Of a stretch of 64,000 nucleotides of DNA, positions 1 to 8,925 are shown piece by piece. Every line of letters starts with the position of its first letter. Positions within the stretch are counted from its first letter, which is position 1. The stretch comes from CADEDH01 sp963732695. GTDB taxonomy: Bacteria > Actinomycetota > Acidimicrobiia > Acidimicrobiales > SZUA-35. The DNA is taken from assembly GCA_963732695.1 (NCBI GenBank), contig CAVTAP010000011.1, forward strand, positions 1 through 64,000, given 5' to 3'. The notes beneath the pieces are model-generated. The model was not told where the DNA came from, did no database searches, and saw only the letters and a list, made by a program, of their open reading frames with translations. The position numbers were made by a program, and so were the translations under genes.

Positions 1-1373
1 CCGTCTGTCCGCCGGGGGGCGGCGGCCTGGCGGTGGAGCCGGGAGACGCGGGCCATGGCCGGGCTGTGGCGCAGTCGTTCGGCCAGCGCCCCGCCGTCGT
101 CATCGTCGTCGCCCAGGTCGATTCCCTCCTTGCGGAGGAGGAGGATCCGGAACATGACCACCACCGGCAACCACCCGTTGTTCAGGAACGTGGGCTCCGA
201 CAGCGACATGTAGAGCTGGACGAACATCACCGACACGATCCACGTGGTCATCTTGGGCCGGTCGCGCAGGAGCCGCAGTGCGCTGAGGAGCGTGGTTCCC
301 CACAACAGCAGGAAGAGGACCACACCGACCAGGCCGAGCTGGATGCCCACGTCGAGCACACCGTTATGGGAGTGGGGCACCCGGAAGCCGATGGCCCGCC
401 ATACCTCGGCCGTTCTGGGCGTGATCGGATCCCGCCCGAGGATGCCGCCCAGGCCGTAGCCGAGGACCGGCCGCTCCATCCAGGCGTTGAAGGTGGCCCG
501 CCAGATGAACGTGCGCCCGGTGAACGTGAGGTCCTTGCCCGAGGCGTCGGTGATGGCGGTGAGCGAGGTCGCCGCGCCGAGCAGGGCGAAGGCCAGCACC
601 ATCAACGACGACAGCAGAAAGATGCTCGAGTTGCGCAGATCGAGGTTCCGGTAGAGCTGCACCCAGACCCAGATGGCCAGGCCGAGGATGGCGGCGCTGA
701 TCCCGGTGACCGAGTCGGAGAAGGCCAGCAGCACGCCGATAGCGCCGAGCGAGACCAGCTTGGTGAGCTTCGAGCGGTCGAAGGTGAGGATGGTGAGCAG
801 GGCGAACACCAGGTAGGGGCCCATCGTGTTCTTGTGGGGGAACCAGCCGTGCCAGCCCTCCAGGTCGAGCGATTTGCCCGTGGGGTCGAAATGGGTGCGG
901 GCCAGGGGGTCGACGGCCACCGCTATCAGGGTGATCACGAGCGCGGCCCGGATCGACCACAGCAGCGCCGTGATCAGATCACGGAAGGCGATGACACCGA
1001 CCATCAGCATGACGCCGGCCACGATCGGCACGTCGAGCTTCATGATGTAGGCCGTGCTCTCGGCCGAGTCGGTCCAGATCACCGAGGCCAGCTCCCAGCC
1101 CACCAACAGCAGCACCGACAGCGAGATCGGGAGCTTGCTCATCACCCTGGTGGGGGCGAGGAGCAGCACCGGAAACACACCGGCGAACAGAGCCAGGGGT
1201 GCGAGCCCGGGGACGAACTTGAAGCTGTCGACCCGGAAGGCGATCAGGAACGCGGCGAAGAGGAACATCCCGGCCCCGAATCGGGCCATCGGGCCGAGGG
1301 CCTCCCCCGGAACGCCCCGGATCAGAGGCTGCCGCAGGCCGCGGACCGGCTCGACCGGCGACAGCGTGGTCAC
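1..1373 (-). CDS. O-antigen ligase family membrane protein (3' end cut by window edge)
   Basis: Polytopic membrane protein of the Wzy/WaaL type, expected to polymerise or ligate lipid-linked surface polysaccharide at the outer face of the membrane. The visible 457 codons hold about ten hydrophobic segments and the usual family landmarks: a periplasmic-loop FPHKN motif near residues 178-182, GRTFIW near 286-291 and HSHNG near 334-338. The start is a GTG whose first bases overlap the TGA of the upstream glycosyltransferase (GTGA), so the two are translationally coupled. The part before the window edge is Asp- and Arg-rich and no stop is seen. Polymerase and ligase cannot be told apart from sequence alone. 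Confidence 0.8.
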   Translation of the reverse strand, partial: MTTLSPVEPVRGLRQPLIRGVPGEALGPMARFGAGMFLFAAFLIAFRVDSFKFVPGLAPLALFAGVFPVLLLAPTRVMSKLPISLSVLLLVGWELASVIWTDSAESTAYIMKLDVPIVAGVMLMVGVIAFRDLITALLWSIRAALVITLIAVAVDPLARTHFDPTGKSLDLEGWHGWFPHKNTMGPYLVFALLTILTFDRSKLTKLVSLGAIGVLLAFSDSVTGISAAILGLAIWVWVQLYRNLDLRNSSIFLLSSLMVLAFALLGAATSLTAITDASGKDLTFTGRTFIWRATFNAWMERPVLGYGLGGILGRDPITPRTAEVWRAIGFRVPHSHNGVLDVGIQLGLVGVVLFLLLWGTTLLSALRLLRDRPKMTTWIVSVMFVQLYMSLSEPTFLNNGWLPVVVMFRILLLRKEGIDLGDDDDDGGALAERLRHSPAMARVSRLHRQAAAPRRTD

Positions 1374-2332
1374 TTGTGCTCGACCTTGACGCCCGCCACA
1401 CCCACCAGCGTGCCCAGGGCCCGGGCCACGCTGGCCCCGGCGAAGCGCCACTGGGGATCCCGCCGGGCGGCCAGCCGGCGGCCCGGGCGGAGCACGGCGA
1501 TCAGCAGCTTCTTGCCGCCCCGAAGGGCCAGGCGGGCCGGCCCGGCCGCGCCCGTCTCGATGCTGGTCACATACTCGGTGTTGCCCATCCACCAGCAACT
1601 GCGGACGATCCAGCGGTAGGTCGTACGCTCGGCCGGCTGCTCACACCAGCACAGGGCGGCCGACGCGAACCGGGCATCGAGGCCGGCGGCCACGGCCGTC
1701 CGGTAGAACACCATGTCCTCGCCTCCCAGCGTGCCCAGATCGGACCGGAAGCGGATGTCGGGATGATCCCGCAGGAACGAGGCACGGAGCATGGAGTTGC
1801 CGGTGGAGCAGACGTCCACCTGCGAGCCGTCGGGCTGGGGATCGGCCACGAGGATGTCGTCGAAGGGCTGCTCGGTGAACCAGCGGGGGGTGCCGGGCGG
1901 GTACCGGAGCTCCACCGGGCCGGTCACGGCGTCGACCCCGGGGCGCTCCGCCATCTCGGCCAACGCCGCCAGCCACTGGGGGCTCGCCACCTCGTCGTCG
2001 TCGGTCATGGCCACCCAGTCGGCGAGCTCCATCGCCGACTCGAGGCCCAGGTTGCGGGCCTTGGAGATGTTCTGGGCCCCGGAGTACCGGTAGTGGAGGC
2101 CCCGGAGGAACGGCGCGGCGTCGAAGGCGTCGACCACCTCCTTGGCCCGACCGTCGGGATTGTCGTCCACCACGACCACCGCCACCTCAGCGTCGGGCTG
2201 GACCCGGGCGGCGGCATCGGCCAGCGATTCGAGCAGCCGGCGCAGGGGCCCGTTGCGGCGGTGGGTACAGACGTAGACGCCGATCGAGGTGACTCGGCGC
2301 GATGGGGATGCGGCGGGAGTGCTGTCGTCCAT
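1370..2332 (-). CDS. Family 2 glycosyltransferase
   Basis: GT-A fold glycosyltransferase of 320 residues that transfers a sugar from a nucleotide donor, probably during assembly of a cell-surface glycan. Residues 17-24 hold the opening strand with a CTHRRN signature, VVVVDDNPDG is the nucleotide-binding turn, and TDDDE near residue 113 is the DxD-type metal site. GTLGGEDMVFY later corresponds to the catalytic ED region of GT2 enzymes. It overlaps the O-antigen ligase family gene by four bases, which places it in a polysaccharide operon. The acceptor cannot be predicted. Confidence 0.85.
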   Translation of the reverse strand: MDDSTPAASPSRRVTSIGVYVCTHRRNGPLRRLLESLADAAARVQPDAEVAVVVVDDNPDGRAKEVVDAFDAAPFLRGLHYRYSGAQNISKARNLGLESAMELADWVAMTDDDEVASPQWLAALAEMAERPGVDAVTGPVELRYPPGTPRWFTEQPFDDILVADPQPDGSQVDVCSTGNSMLRASFLRDHPDIRFRSDLGTLGGEDMVFYRTAVAAGLDARFASAALCWCEQPAERTTYRWIVRSCWWMGNTEYVTSIETGAAGPARLALRGGKKLLIAVLRPGRRLAARRDPQWRFAGASVARALGTLVGVAGVKVEHK

Positions 2333-2465
2333 CAGAGGTGCGGATCTGCTTTCGTCTCGGCTGTTGCCCGGGCCGGCCGTCGGCGTTCGTCCCCAAAGGC
2401 TAGCCGGGCCGGACCGGGCCCGGTGGGGCAGGTGGAACCACCCAGGACGTTCGGCACCGGCGGTG

Positions 2466-2500
2466 TCGCCGAAGGCGAACCCGAGGCGCCCGAAGGGCGC
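2466..2500 (-). repeat. Double-hairpin 3'-end element after dnaE
   Basis: Two adjacent small palindromes read on the minus strand directly after the dnaE stop codon: GCGCCC-TTC-GGGCGC (2486-2500), then TCGCC-TTC-GGCGA (2466-2478). The sequence is nearly the same as the 47-bp unit repeated three times at 61003-61143. A terminator or mRNA 3'-end role is inferred from position only. Confidence 0.65.
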
Positions 2501-2502
2501 AC

Positions 2503-5500
2503 CTACAGGACGACGGAGTCGGCTCCCAGCAGCACCCGCAGCTCGGGAATCAGGCCGTTCGACGTGTCCACGCAGAAGGCGTCGGACAGGCGCAGGGCCT
2601 TGGTCTCACCGAGATGGATCACCACCGGAGACTCACCCGGGTGGTCCACCAGCACCACCTTGAGCCGGTTGATGACCTCGTCGGACAGCTGGTTGGGCCG
2701 GATGTCGAGCCGCAGCGGCGGGGAGGCCGACGCCCGCTCGGTGTCGAACACCTCGATCGACTGGGCCATCAGCTTGGGCTGATCGTCGCGGCGGTCGACC
2801 CGGCCCCGCACGATCACCACCCGGTCGTCTTCCAGGAGGTGGCCGTAGTCGGTGTAGGAGCGGGGGAAGAGCATGGTCTCCACCGAGTGGGTGAGGTCCT
2901 CCAGCACGAACACCGCCATGAGGTCGCCCTTGCGGGTCCATTTGCGGGCCATGCCGGTCACCACGCCGCCCACCACCACCATCTGGCCGTCTTCGCAGTC
3001 TTCCAGGTCGGCGATGGTGGCCTCGGTCTTGCGTTCCAGCGCCGCCTCCAGGCCCATCAGCGGATGGTCCGAGACGTAGAGCCCGAGCATCTCCTTCTCG
3101 AAGGCCAGGCGCTGGGACTTGTCGAACTCCTGAGCGGGGATCGTGGGCCGATCGTCGAAACGGGCGCCCCCCGAACCCCCGGTGTCGTCGCCGCCGCTGT
3201 CGCCGCCCAGGCTGCCGAACAGCGTCATCACGCCCATGTCGTGCTCCCGGCGGGCGCTGACCGTCTTGTCGACGATGTCCTCGAAGGCCAGCAGCAGGCC
3301 CTTGCGGGGGTGGCCCAGGGAGTCGAACGCCCCGGCCTTGATCAGCGACTCCAGCGTCCGTTTGTTCAGCACCTGGTAGTCGACCCGCTCGCAGAAGTCC
3401 AGGAAGCTGGTGAACGGCCCGTTGGCCGCCCGTCCCTCCAACAGCAGGTGCACCAGGCCCTCGCCCACGTTGCGCACGGCCGACAGGCCGAAGGCGATGG
3501 CGTTGAGCTCGCCCCCCTCGGGGTCGGGGATGGAGGAGAAGTCGAGGTCGGAGATGTTGACGTCGGGCACCAGCACCTTGATGCCGAGCTGGCGGCACTC
3601 GTTGAGGTAGACCCCGGCCTTGTCCAGGTTGGTCTTGACGCTGGTGAGCAGGCAGGCCAGGTACTCCACCGGGTAGTTGGCCTTGAGGTACGCCGTCTGG
3701 TAGCTGACGAAGCCGTAGCCGTAGGAGTGGCTCTTGTTGAAGGCGTAGTCGGCGAAGGGCTCCATGGTGTCGAAGAGCTCTTCACCCAGGGCGCGACCGT
3801 AACCCTGGGCCTCGCAGCCGTCCACGAACCCTTCCCGTTCGGCCTTGATCAGCTCCCGGATCTTCTTGCCCATGGCCTTACGGAGGTTGTCGGCCTGGGC
3901 CAGCGTGTAGCCGGCGAACTTCTGGGCCAGTTGCATCAACTCTTCCTGGTAGATGCACAGGTTGTAGGTGGAGCCCAGGATCTCGGCCGCGTCGGGGTGG
4001 AACGGCACCGACTCCTTCCGCCCGTTCTTGCGGTCGGCGTAGTCGTTGTGCATGTTGGCCGCCATGGGGCCCGGCCGGTACAGGGCCACCAGGGCGGCCA
4101 CGTCCTCGAACTCGGTGGGGGCCATGGAGCGCATCAGGGCCCGCATGGGCGCCGACTCCAGCTGGAACACGCCGATGGACCGGCCGTCGCGCAACAGGTC
4201 GAACGTGGGGACGTCGTCCAGCGGCACGTTGTCGATGTCGAGATCGATCCCGTGGACCTTCTCGATGAGGGCCAGGGCGTCGGAGATGACGTCGAGGTTG
4301 CGCAGGCCCAGGAAGTCCATCTTCAGCAGGCCGAGCGATTCCACCCCCTTCATCTCGTACTGGGTGACCACCGGGGCTTCCTCGATGGGCTTGCCCGCCT
4401 CGGGCTTGCGCTGGATCGGGAGGTAGGTGGTGAGCGGATCCCGGGTGATCACCACGGCGGCGGCGTGGATGCCGTCCTGGCGGCGCAGGCCTTCGAGGCC
4501 CCGGGCCACCTCCACCACCTTGGCGGCGTCGACGTCGGTGTCGACCATGGCCCGCAACTCGGCCGCCGCGTTGTAGCCGTCGGCGTACTTCTCGCTCTGC
4601 TCGAAGCAGTACTTGAGGGGGGTGTCCCGCCCCATGACCAGCGGCGGCATGGCCTTGGCGATCTTGTCGCCCACGACGTAGGGATAGCCGAGCACCCGGG
4701 CCGCGTCGCGCACGGCGGCCCGGGCCTTGATCTGGCTGAACGTCACGATCTGGGCCACATGGTCCCGCCCGTAGCGCTCGGCGGCGTAGCGGATCATCTC
4801 GTCCCGGTAGCGGGAGTCGAAGTCCATGTCGATATCGGGCATGGAGATGCGGGACGGGTTGAGGAACCGCTCGAACAGCAGGTCGTAGCGGATCGGGTCG
4901 AGGTCGGTGATCCGCAGGCAGTAGGCCACGGCGCAGCCGGCGGCCGAGCCACGGCCGGGCCCGACCCGGATGTCGACGTCCTTGGCGTGGCGGATCAGGT
5001 CCCACACGATCAGGAAGTAGGAGCTGAACCCCATGTTCTTGATCACGTCGAGCTCGAAGGCCAGACGTTCGGTGATCGTGTCGTCGAGGCCCGCTCCCCA
5101 GCGCTGCTTGGCCCCCTCCATCGTGAGATACCGCAGGTACTCGTCGTTCGACCCGAAGCCCTCGGGAATGGGGAACTCGGGAAGCTGGGGCTTGCCGAAC
5201 TCGATCTCGACGGCGGCCCGCTCGGCGATCCACAACGTGTTGTCGCACGCCTCGGGCAGCTCGCTCCAGGCCGCCCGCATCTCGGCGGCCGACTTCAGGT
5301 AGTGCTCGTCGCCGTGGAACTTGAACCGGTCGGGGTCGCTCATCAACGAGCCGGTCTGCACGCAGAGCAGAGCGTCATGGGCGACGTGATCGGCCCGCTC
5401 CGTGTAGTGCGAGTCGTTGGTGACCACGATCGGGGCCCCGATCTTGCGGGCGATCTCGATCAGCTGGGGGTTCGTCTCCCGCTGGGCCTGGATGCCGTGG

Positions 5501-6072
5501 TCCTGGACCTCGACGAACAGGTTGTCCTTGCCGAAGATGTCCTGGAGGCGCGCCGCCTTCTCCAGGGCCGCCCGCTCGTCGCCCTGGAGCAGGGACTGGA
5601 GCACGTGGCCGCCCAGGCAGCCGGTGGTGGCGATCACACCCTCGGCGTGGTCGGCCAGAACCTCCCAGTCCACCCGGGGCTTGTAGTAGTAGCCCTCCAT
5701 GTAGGCCCGGGAGGCGAGCTGGATGAGGTTCTTGTAGCCGGTGTTGTTCTCGGCCACCGCCAGCAGGTGGTAGTAGAGCTTCTTGCCCCCGTCGGTGGAG
5801 CCGCCCGAGTCGTCCACCTTGCCCCGGCGGTTGGGGCGCTCGAACCGGGAGTCGTCGGCCTGGTAGAGCTCGATGCCGATAACAGGGTTGATCTCGTGCT
5901 TGCGACAGGCCTTGTAGAAGTCCAGGACCCCGTACATGTTGCCGTGATCGGTGATGCCGAGGGCCGGCATGCCCTCGGACGCCGCCTTGGCCACCAGGTC
6001 ATCCAGCCGTGAGGCTCCGTCGAGCATCGAATACTCGGTGTGGACGTGGAGGTGGGTGAACGACGAGCCCAC
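2503..6072 (-). CDS. dnaE: DNA polymerase III alpha subunit (replicative polymerase)
   Basis: Catalytic subunit of the chromosomal replicase, DnaE1 class. An N-terminal PHP domain opens with HLHVHTEYSMLDG and has ITDHGNMYG. The C-family polymerase core carries GPGRGSAAG and the catalytic aspartates in PDIDMDFD near residues 410-417. A helix-hairpin-helix region and an OB fold (VVVGGVVTGMARKWTRKG) follow. I chose the GTG at 6072, giving 1189 residues, because AAGGAG lies upstream and the PHP motif begins a few residues later. An in-frame GTG at 6132 would add 20 residues with no family resemblance. Three DnaA-box-like sequences lie just upstream. Confidence 0.96.
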   Translation of the reverse strand: MGSSFTHLHVHTEYSMLDGASRLDDLVAKAASEGMPALGITDHGNMYGVLDFYKACRKHEINPVIGIELYQADDSRFERPNRRGKVDDSGGSTDGGKKLYYHLLAVAENNTGYKNLIQLASRAYMEGYYYKPRVDWEVLADHAEGVIATTGCLGGHVLQSLLQGDERAALEKAARLQDIFGKDNLFVEVQDHGIQAQRETNPQLIEIARKIGAPIVVTNDSHYTERADHVAHDALLCVQTGSLMSDPDRFKFHGDEHYLKSAAEMRAAWSELPEACDNTLWIAERAAVEIEFGKPQLPEFPIPEGFGSNDEYLRYLTMEGAKQRWGAGLDDTITERLAFELDVIKNMGFSSYFLIVWDLIRHAKDVDIRVGPGRGSAAGCAVAYCLRITDLDPIRYDLLFERFLNPSRISMPDIDMDFDSRYRDEMIRYAAERYGRDHVAQIVTFSQIKARAAVRDAARVLGYPYVVGDKIAKAMPPLVMGRDTPLKYCFEQSEKYADGYNAAAELRAMVDTDVDAAKVVEVARGLEGLRRQDGIHAAAVVITRDPLTTYLPIQRKPEAGKPIEEAPVVTQYEMKGVESLGLLKMDFLGLRNLDVISDALALIEKVHGIDLDIDNVPLDDVPTFDLLRDGRSIGVFQLESAPMRALMRSMAPTEFEDVAALVALYRPGPMAANMHNDYADRKNGRKESVPFHPDAAEILGSTYNLCIYQEELMQLAQKFAGYTLAQADNLRKAMGKKIRELIKAEREGFVDGCEAQGYGRALGEELFDTMEPFADYAFNKSHSYGYGFVSYQTAYLKANYPVEYLACLLTSVKTNLDKAGVYLNECRQLGIKVLVPDVNISDLDFSSIPDPEGGELNAIAFGLSAVRNVGEGLVHLLLEGRAANGPFTSFLDFCERVDYQVLNKRTLESLIKAGAFDSLGHPRKGLLLAFEDIVDKTVSARREHDMGVMTLFGSLGGDSGGDDTGGSGGARFDDRPTIPAQEFDKSQRLAFEKEMLGLYVSDHPLMGLEAALERKTEATIADLEDCEDGQMVVVGGVVTGMARKWTRKGDLMAVFVLEDLTHSVETMLFPRSYTDYGHLLEDDRVVIVRGRVDRRDDQPKLMAQSIEVFDTERASASPPLRLDIRPNQLSDEVINRLKVVLVDHPGESPVVIHLGETKALRLSDAFCVDTSNGLIPELRVLLGADSVVL

Positions 6073-6124
6073 GGCGGATCGCACTCCTTGCTGTCCCGGG
6101 ACGGTGCCGCCCCGAGGTCGGGGC

Positions 6125-6158
6125 TTACCCACAGGGTTTGCCCACAGAATGTGGACAA
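6125..6158. promoter_or_regulatory. Cluster of three DnaA-box-like 9-mers upstream of dnaE
   Basis: TTACCCACA (6125-6133), TTGCCCACA (6138-6146) and, on the opposite strand, TTGTCCACA (6150-6158) occur within 34 bp. TTGTCCACA is the preferred actinobacterial DnaA box; the other two each differ slightly. Regulation of dnaE by DnaA is an inference. Confidence 0.55.
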
Positions 6159-6174
6159 ATCACATGGTTGTCAT
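6146..6174 (-). promoter_or_regulatory. Candidate dnaE promoter
   Basis: Read on the minus strand, ATGACA (6174-6169) and CATTCT (6151-6146) are separated by exactly 17 bases, a plausible -35/-10 pair. The TTGTCCACA DnaA box overlaps the -10, so DnaA binding would be expected to block it. Predicted by eye only. Confidence 0.35.
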
Positions 6175-6187
6175 TCCGAGCCTACCC

Positions 6188-6784
6188 TCAGGACAGCGGG
6201 GAGTGAAACCCCTCCAGGAACTCGGCCATGGCCCACCCCCAGGCGATCACGTACTCGCCACTGGCCGGGTCGATGCCGTTGAGGATGGCCGAGCCCGACA
6301 CGGGTTTCAGAGCGTCGTGGTCGAACACCAGATGCTCCCCATCGCCCCGGGCGATCATCGAGCGGTCGTCGAAGGCGAGGGCACCGAACCGCTTGGAGAG
6401 CCGCCGACCCCAGGCCCGCTCCTCCCCGTTCGCCCTGGTCTCGGGCCACGGGCGGACGCCCTCCAGGCCGGTGAAGGCCTCCAGGGGCCCGGGCGAGGTG
6501 AGGCGGGAGGCCACGATCACGTCTTCGTCGGGGAAGGCCATGAGCGCCTTGTGGTAGCTCTCGTACATGAGGGCCTTGAGCACCGAGCCCCGCTGGCGGG
6601 TGCGGGCGATGGAGGCGATGCCGATCACCATGGCCGGAGTGCCCCCGATGCGCTCCAGCGTGGTGAGCATGAACCCCTGGAGCCGGTCGCCGTCCACGGC
6701 CATGCTGGCCAGGACCCACTCCTCGGCCTGTTTGGACAGCAGGCCGAGCCCCCAACCCGCCCCGGGCGCCGCCACATCAGCCAT
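6188..6784 (-). CDS. Conserved hypothetical protein, possibly GNAT-like
   Basis: Soluble protein of 198 residues that I do not recognise as a named family. Strand-helix runs such as GFMLTTLERI, AMVIGIASIART and LKALMYESYHKAL, followed by DEDVIVASRLTSPG, look like an acetyltransferase-type fold, but no diagnostic acetyl-CoA loop is clear. I start it at the ATG at 6784: the in-frame codons further upstream (to 6961) have poorer third-position GC and run into the double-hairpin repeat. It lies between dnaE and bpa, pointing the same way. Confidence 0.6.
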   Translation of the reverse strand: MADVAAPGAGWGLGLLSKQAEEWVLASMAVDGDRLQGFMLTTLERIGGTPAMVIGIASIARTRQRGSVLKALMYESYHKALMAFPDEDVIVASRLTSPGPLEAFTGLEGVRPWPETRANGEERAWGRRLSKRFGALAFDDRSMIARGDGEHLVFDHDALKPVSGSAILNGIDPASGEYVIAWGWAMAEFLEGFHSPLS

Positions 6785-6938
6785 CTCGGCAAAATCACTG
6801 TCGCCCAGGGCTGAGCAATCCTTCGTCACAATTCCGACTGCCACGCTCGCGAATCCCCCTCGATGCGAAACTCCCAGCAGTGGATTTTCCCCTGGTCGGA
6901 GCGGGGGCGCAAACTGAGCGGGCCCAGGGTTGCCCCAG

Positions 6939-6978
6939 AGTTCGCCGGAGGCGAACTCCAAGCAACCCGAAGGGTTGC
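6939..6978 (-). repeat. Double-hairpin 3'-end element after bpa
   Basis: Read on the minus strand just after the bpa TAG: GCAACCC-TTC-GGGTTGC (6962-6978), then AGTTCGCC-TCC-GGCGAACT (6939-6957), both perfect stems with 3-base loops. The layout and spacing match the elements after dnaE and before mftA, though the first stem is different in sequence. Confidence 0.65.
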
Positions 6979-6979
6979 C

Positions 6980-7510
6980 CTAGAGGTAGACGCCGCCCTG
7001 CTGGGGCGGCCCACCGGGTTGCGGCCCCTGGGGCAGGCCCCCCGACCGCTGCATCAGCTCCAGCTGCTGGCGGGCCGCCGTCTGCTGGGCGAACAAGGTG
7101 GCCTGGATGCCGTGGAACAGGCCCTCCAGCCAGCCCACGAGCTGCGCCTGGGCCACCCGGAGCTCCGCTTCGGAGGGGATGCCGGCGTCGGCGTCGAACG
7201 GGATGGCCAGGCGCAGGAGCTCGGCTTCGAGGTCGCTCGACAGGGCGCCGGCCAGCTCTTCCACCGACGTCTCGTAGATCTCCCGCAGCCGGTCCCGGCC
7301 CCGCTCGTCGAGCTCGGTCCCCCGGACCTCCTCCAGGAGCTGCTTGATCATGGTGCCGATCCGCATCACCTTGGCCGGCTCCGACACCGTCATCGGTGAC
7401 TCGTCGTCGCCGACGCCGTCCTCCCGGACCGGCAGGACCGCGGCCGGAGCCAGGTCTGCCGGATCGAGGATCTCAGGGGTCTCGGGCGCCTGGTCGCTCA
7501 TCTCGTCCAT
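6980..7510 (-). CDS. bpa: Bacterial proteasome activator (Bpa/PafE family)
   Basis: ATP-independent ring-forming activator of the actinobacterial 20S proteasome. It has a disordered acidic N-terminus, a helical core (VMRIGTMIKQLLEEVRGTELDERGRDRLREIY and following helices) and a Gln/Pro/Gly-rich tail ending GVYL. The C-terminal tyrosine-leucine corresponds to the GQYL gate-opening motif of known Bpa proteins. I place the start at ATG 7510; ATG 7501 is a close alternative, and the longer frame to 7576 adds sequence that looks non-coding. Its presence implies that the genome also encodes a proteasome. Confidence 0.88.
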   Translation of the reverse strand: MDEMSDQAPETPEILDPADLAPAAVLPVREDGVGDDESPMTVSEPAKVMRIGTMIKQLLEEVRGTELDERGRDRLREIYETSVEELAGALSSDLEAELLRLAIPFDADAGIPSEAELRVAQAQLVGWLEGLFHGIQATLFAQQTAARQQLELMQRSGGLPQGPQPGGPPQQGGVYL

Positions 7511-7622
7511 CTCACTTCGTCGGCCTGTCGGATCACTGCTCACGCTACAACCGGCCACCGTCTTGCGGTGCTCCACCCCGGCCGACGGCGCGATATCCAG
7601 GTATATCCCGCGGGGCCCGGGC

Positions 7623-8759
7623 TCAGACGGTGGCCGACAGGCAGGGCACCAGCATCTCGGCCGGCGTGAGCGAGCCGTGGCGGCCTATCAGCTCGAACGG
7701 TCCGGTGTCGGCGGGGTCTTCGAAGCCGGTGTCGGTGAACGGCACGAGGGCCACGTCGCCCAGACGGGAACGCACGTCGAACCCCATCCGGGGGCCCAGC
7801 CAGCCTTCGTCGACCACCTCGTCCACCGTGAGCACCCAGGCCACGTCGCGGTGGCAGGCCCGGGCCGCCTCGGCCAGGTCGGCCGCCCGGCCCGGGCGGG
7901 CGTGGAGCCAGCGGAAGCGGGCCTCGCCCGACAGGCGGGCCACATGGCGCATCACGTCGCCCGCCACCGGCAGCAGATTGCGACCGCAGTCGACCTGGCC
8001 GTGATCGGCCGTGACCATCACGGTGGTGCCGGTGGGCACGGCGGCCAGCACGTCGGCCACCAGCCGGTCCACGTAGGCCAGCTCGGCGTCGTAGGCGGCC
8101 CCCAGCCCGTACTCGTGGGCCACCTTGTCCACCCCGTCGTAGTAGGCGTAGAGCGTCCGCTCGCCGTCGCGCAGGAGCCGGCCCAGGTGGTGGACCATCA
8201 CCGCGGTGGTGCGGTAGCCGACGATCGGGCTGCCCCGGAGGTGGGCCTCGCTGAAGCCGGAGCGCCGGAACTCCTCCTTGGTCACGAGAGGCACGGCGTG
8301 GCCCAGGAAGGGCGGGTAGGGCTGGAGCAGGTCGGGCGGGATGGTGGCCCGGGCGTCGGGCTGCAGCTCGGTGCCCCACCGCAGGCAGTTCAGCACCTGG
8401 TCGTCCACCAGCATCCGGTAGCCCACGATCCCGTGCTCGGCCGGGGTGAGGCCGGTGGTGATCGAGGTGAGGGCGGAGGCGGTGGTGGACGGCGCCACCG
8501 TGGTGATCGGGCCGCCGGCCATGGCCGACAGCGTGGGGGCCAGGGCCGAACGCTCGACCAGCTGCTCCCACCCCACGCCGTCGAGCACGAGGAGCAGATG
8601 GGAGCCGGTGGGCGGCACCGGGGCCGGTAGATCCGCGGTGCCGTGACCCAACAGGGTGGGAACGAGATCGGTGACGCACCCCCGACCGAACGCCGGGCGC
8701 ACGGGCACGGGAGACGCAGGGGGATCGTGCTGCTGCTTGGTTGGCTGTTCCACCTGCAT
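7623..8759 (-). CDS. Alkaline phosphatase family protein (nucleotide pyrophosphatase/phosphodiesterase type)
   Basis: Metal-dependent phosphodiesterase of 378 residues with the alkaline-phosphatase-superfamily fold. Landmarks are LLLVLDGVGWE near residue 57 (first metal Asp), TVAPSTTASALTSITTGLTPAEHGIVGY (nucleophile Thr region), YYDGVDKVAHEYG (metal Asp and His) and VMVTADHGQV (metal Asp-His). There is no signal peptide, so it is probably cytoplasmic. The substrate is unknown. It lies at the head of the dnaE-side minus-strand group, diverging from the Rrf2 gene. Confidence 0.85.
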   Translation of the reverse strand: MQVEQPTKQQHDPPASPVPVRPAFGRGCVTDLVPTLLGHGTADLPAPVPPTGSHLLLVLDGVGWEQLVERSALAPTLSAMAGGPITTVAPSTTASALTSITTGLTPAEHGIVGYRMLVDDQVLNCLRWGTELQPDARATIPPDLLQPYPPFLGHAVPLVTKEEFRRSGFSEAHLRGSPIVGYRTTAVMVHHLGRLLRDGERTLYAYYDGVDKVAHEYGLGAAYDAELAYVDRLVADVLAAVPTGTTVMVTADHGQVDCGRNLLPVAGDVMRHVARLSGEARFRWLHARPGRAADLAEAARACHRDVAWVLTVDEVVDEGWLGPRMGFDVRSRLGDVALVPFTDTGFEDPADTGPFELIGRHGSLTPAEMLVPCLSATV

Positions 8760-8925
8760 CCCTGCACTCGAACTGCGACCGGGCCGCCGCAGGCGGGAGG
8801 CGGTCGGACCGGCCCCGCTCGGCGGACCATCAAAGCATAGGCCCGTGCGGGCGCTAGCCTGCTGGCATGGCCACGTCGACCGGGCAGCTCATGATCGGGC
8901 GGTGCGCTAGCGCGGTGAGAGGCCG

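Noticed and set aside
33..1619. Plus-strand open frame of 528 codons at the left edge
   Set aside because: Composition is typical of an antisense shadow, while the minus strand translates into a polytopic membrane protein with O-antigen ligase motifs.
2614..6012. Long plus-strand open frame (about 1130 codons) opposite dnaE
   Set aside because: It is a GC-rich antisense shadow: its His/Val/Leu/Gly-rich translation has no domain, and the minus strand encodes a full DnaE.
6125..6158. Origin of replication at the DnaA-box cluster
   Set aside because: Only three boxes, no AT-rich unwinding region, and no dnaA, dnaN or parAB genes nearby; promoter control is more likely.
6785..6961. N-terminal extension of the 6188-6784 protein
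   Set aside because: Codons are less GC-rich at third positions and the first residues fall in the double-hairpin element.
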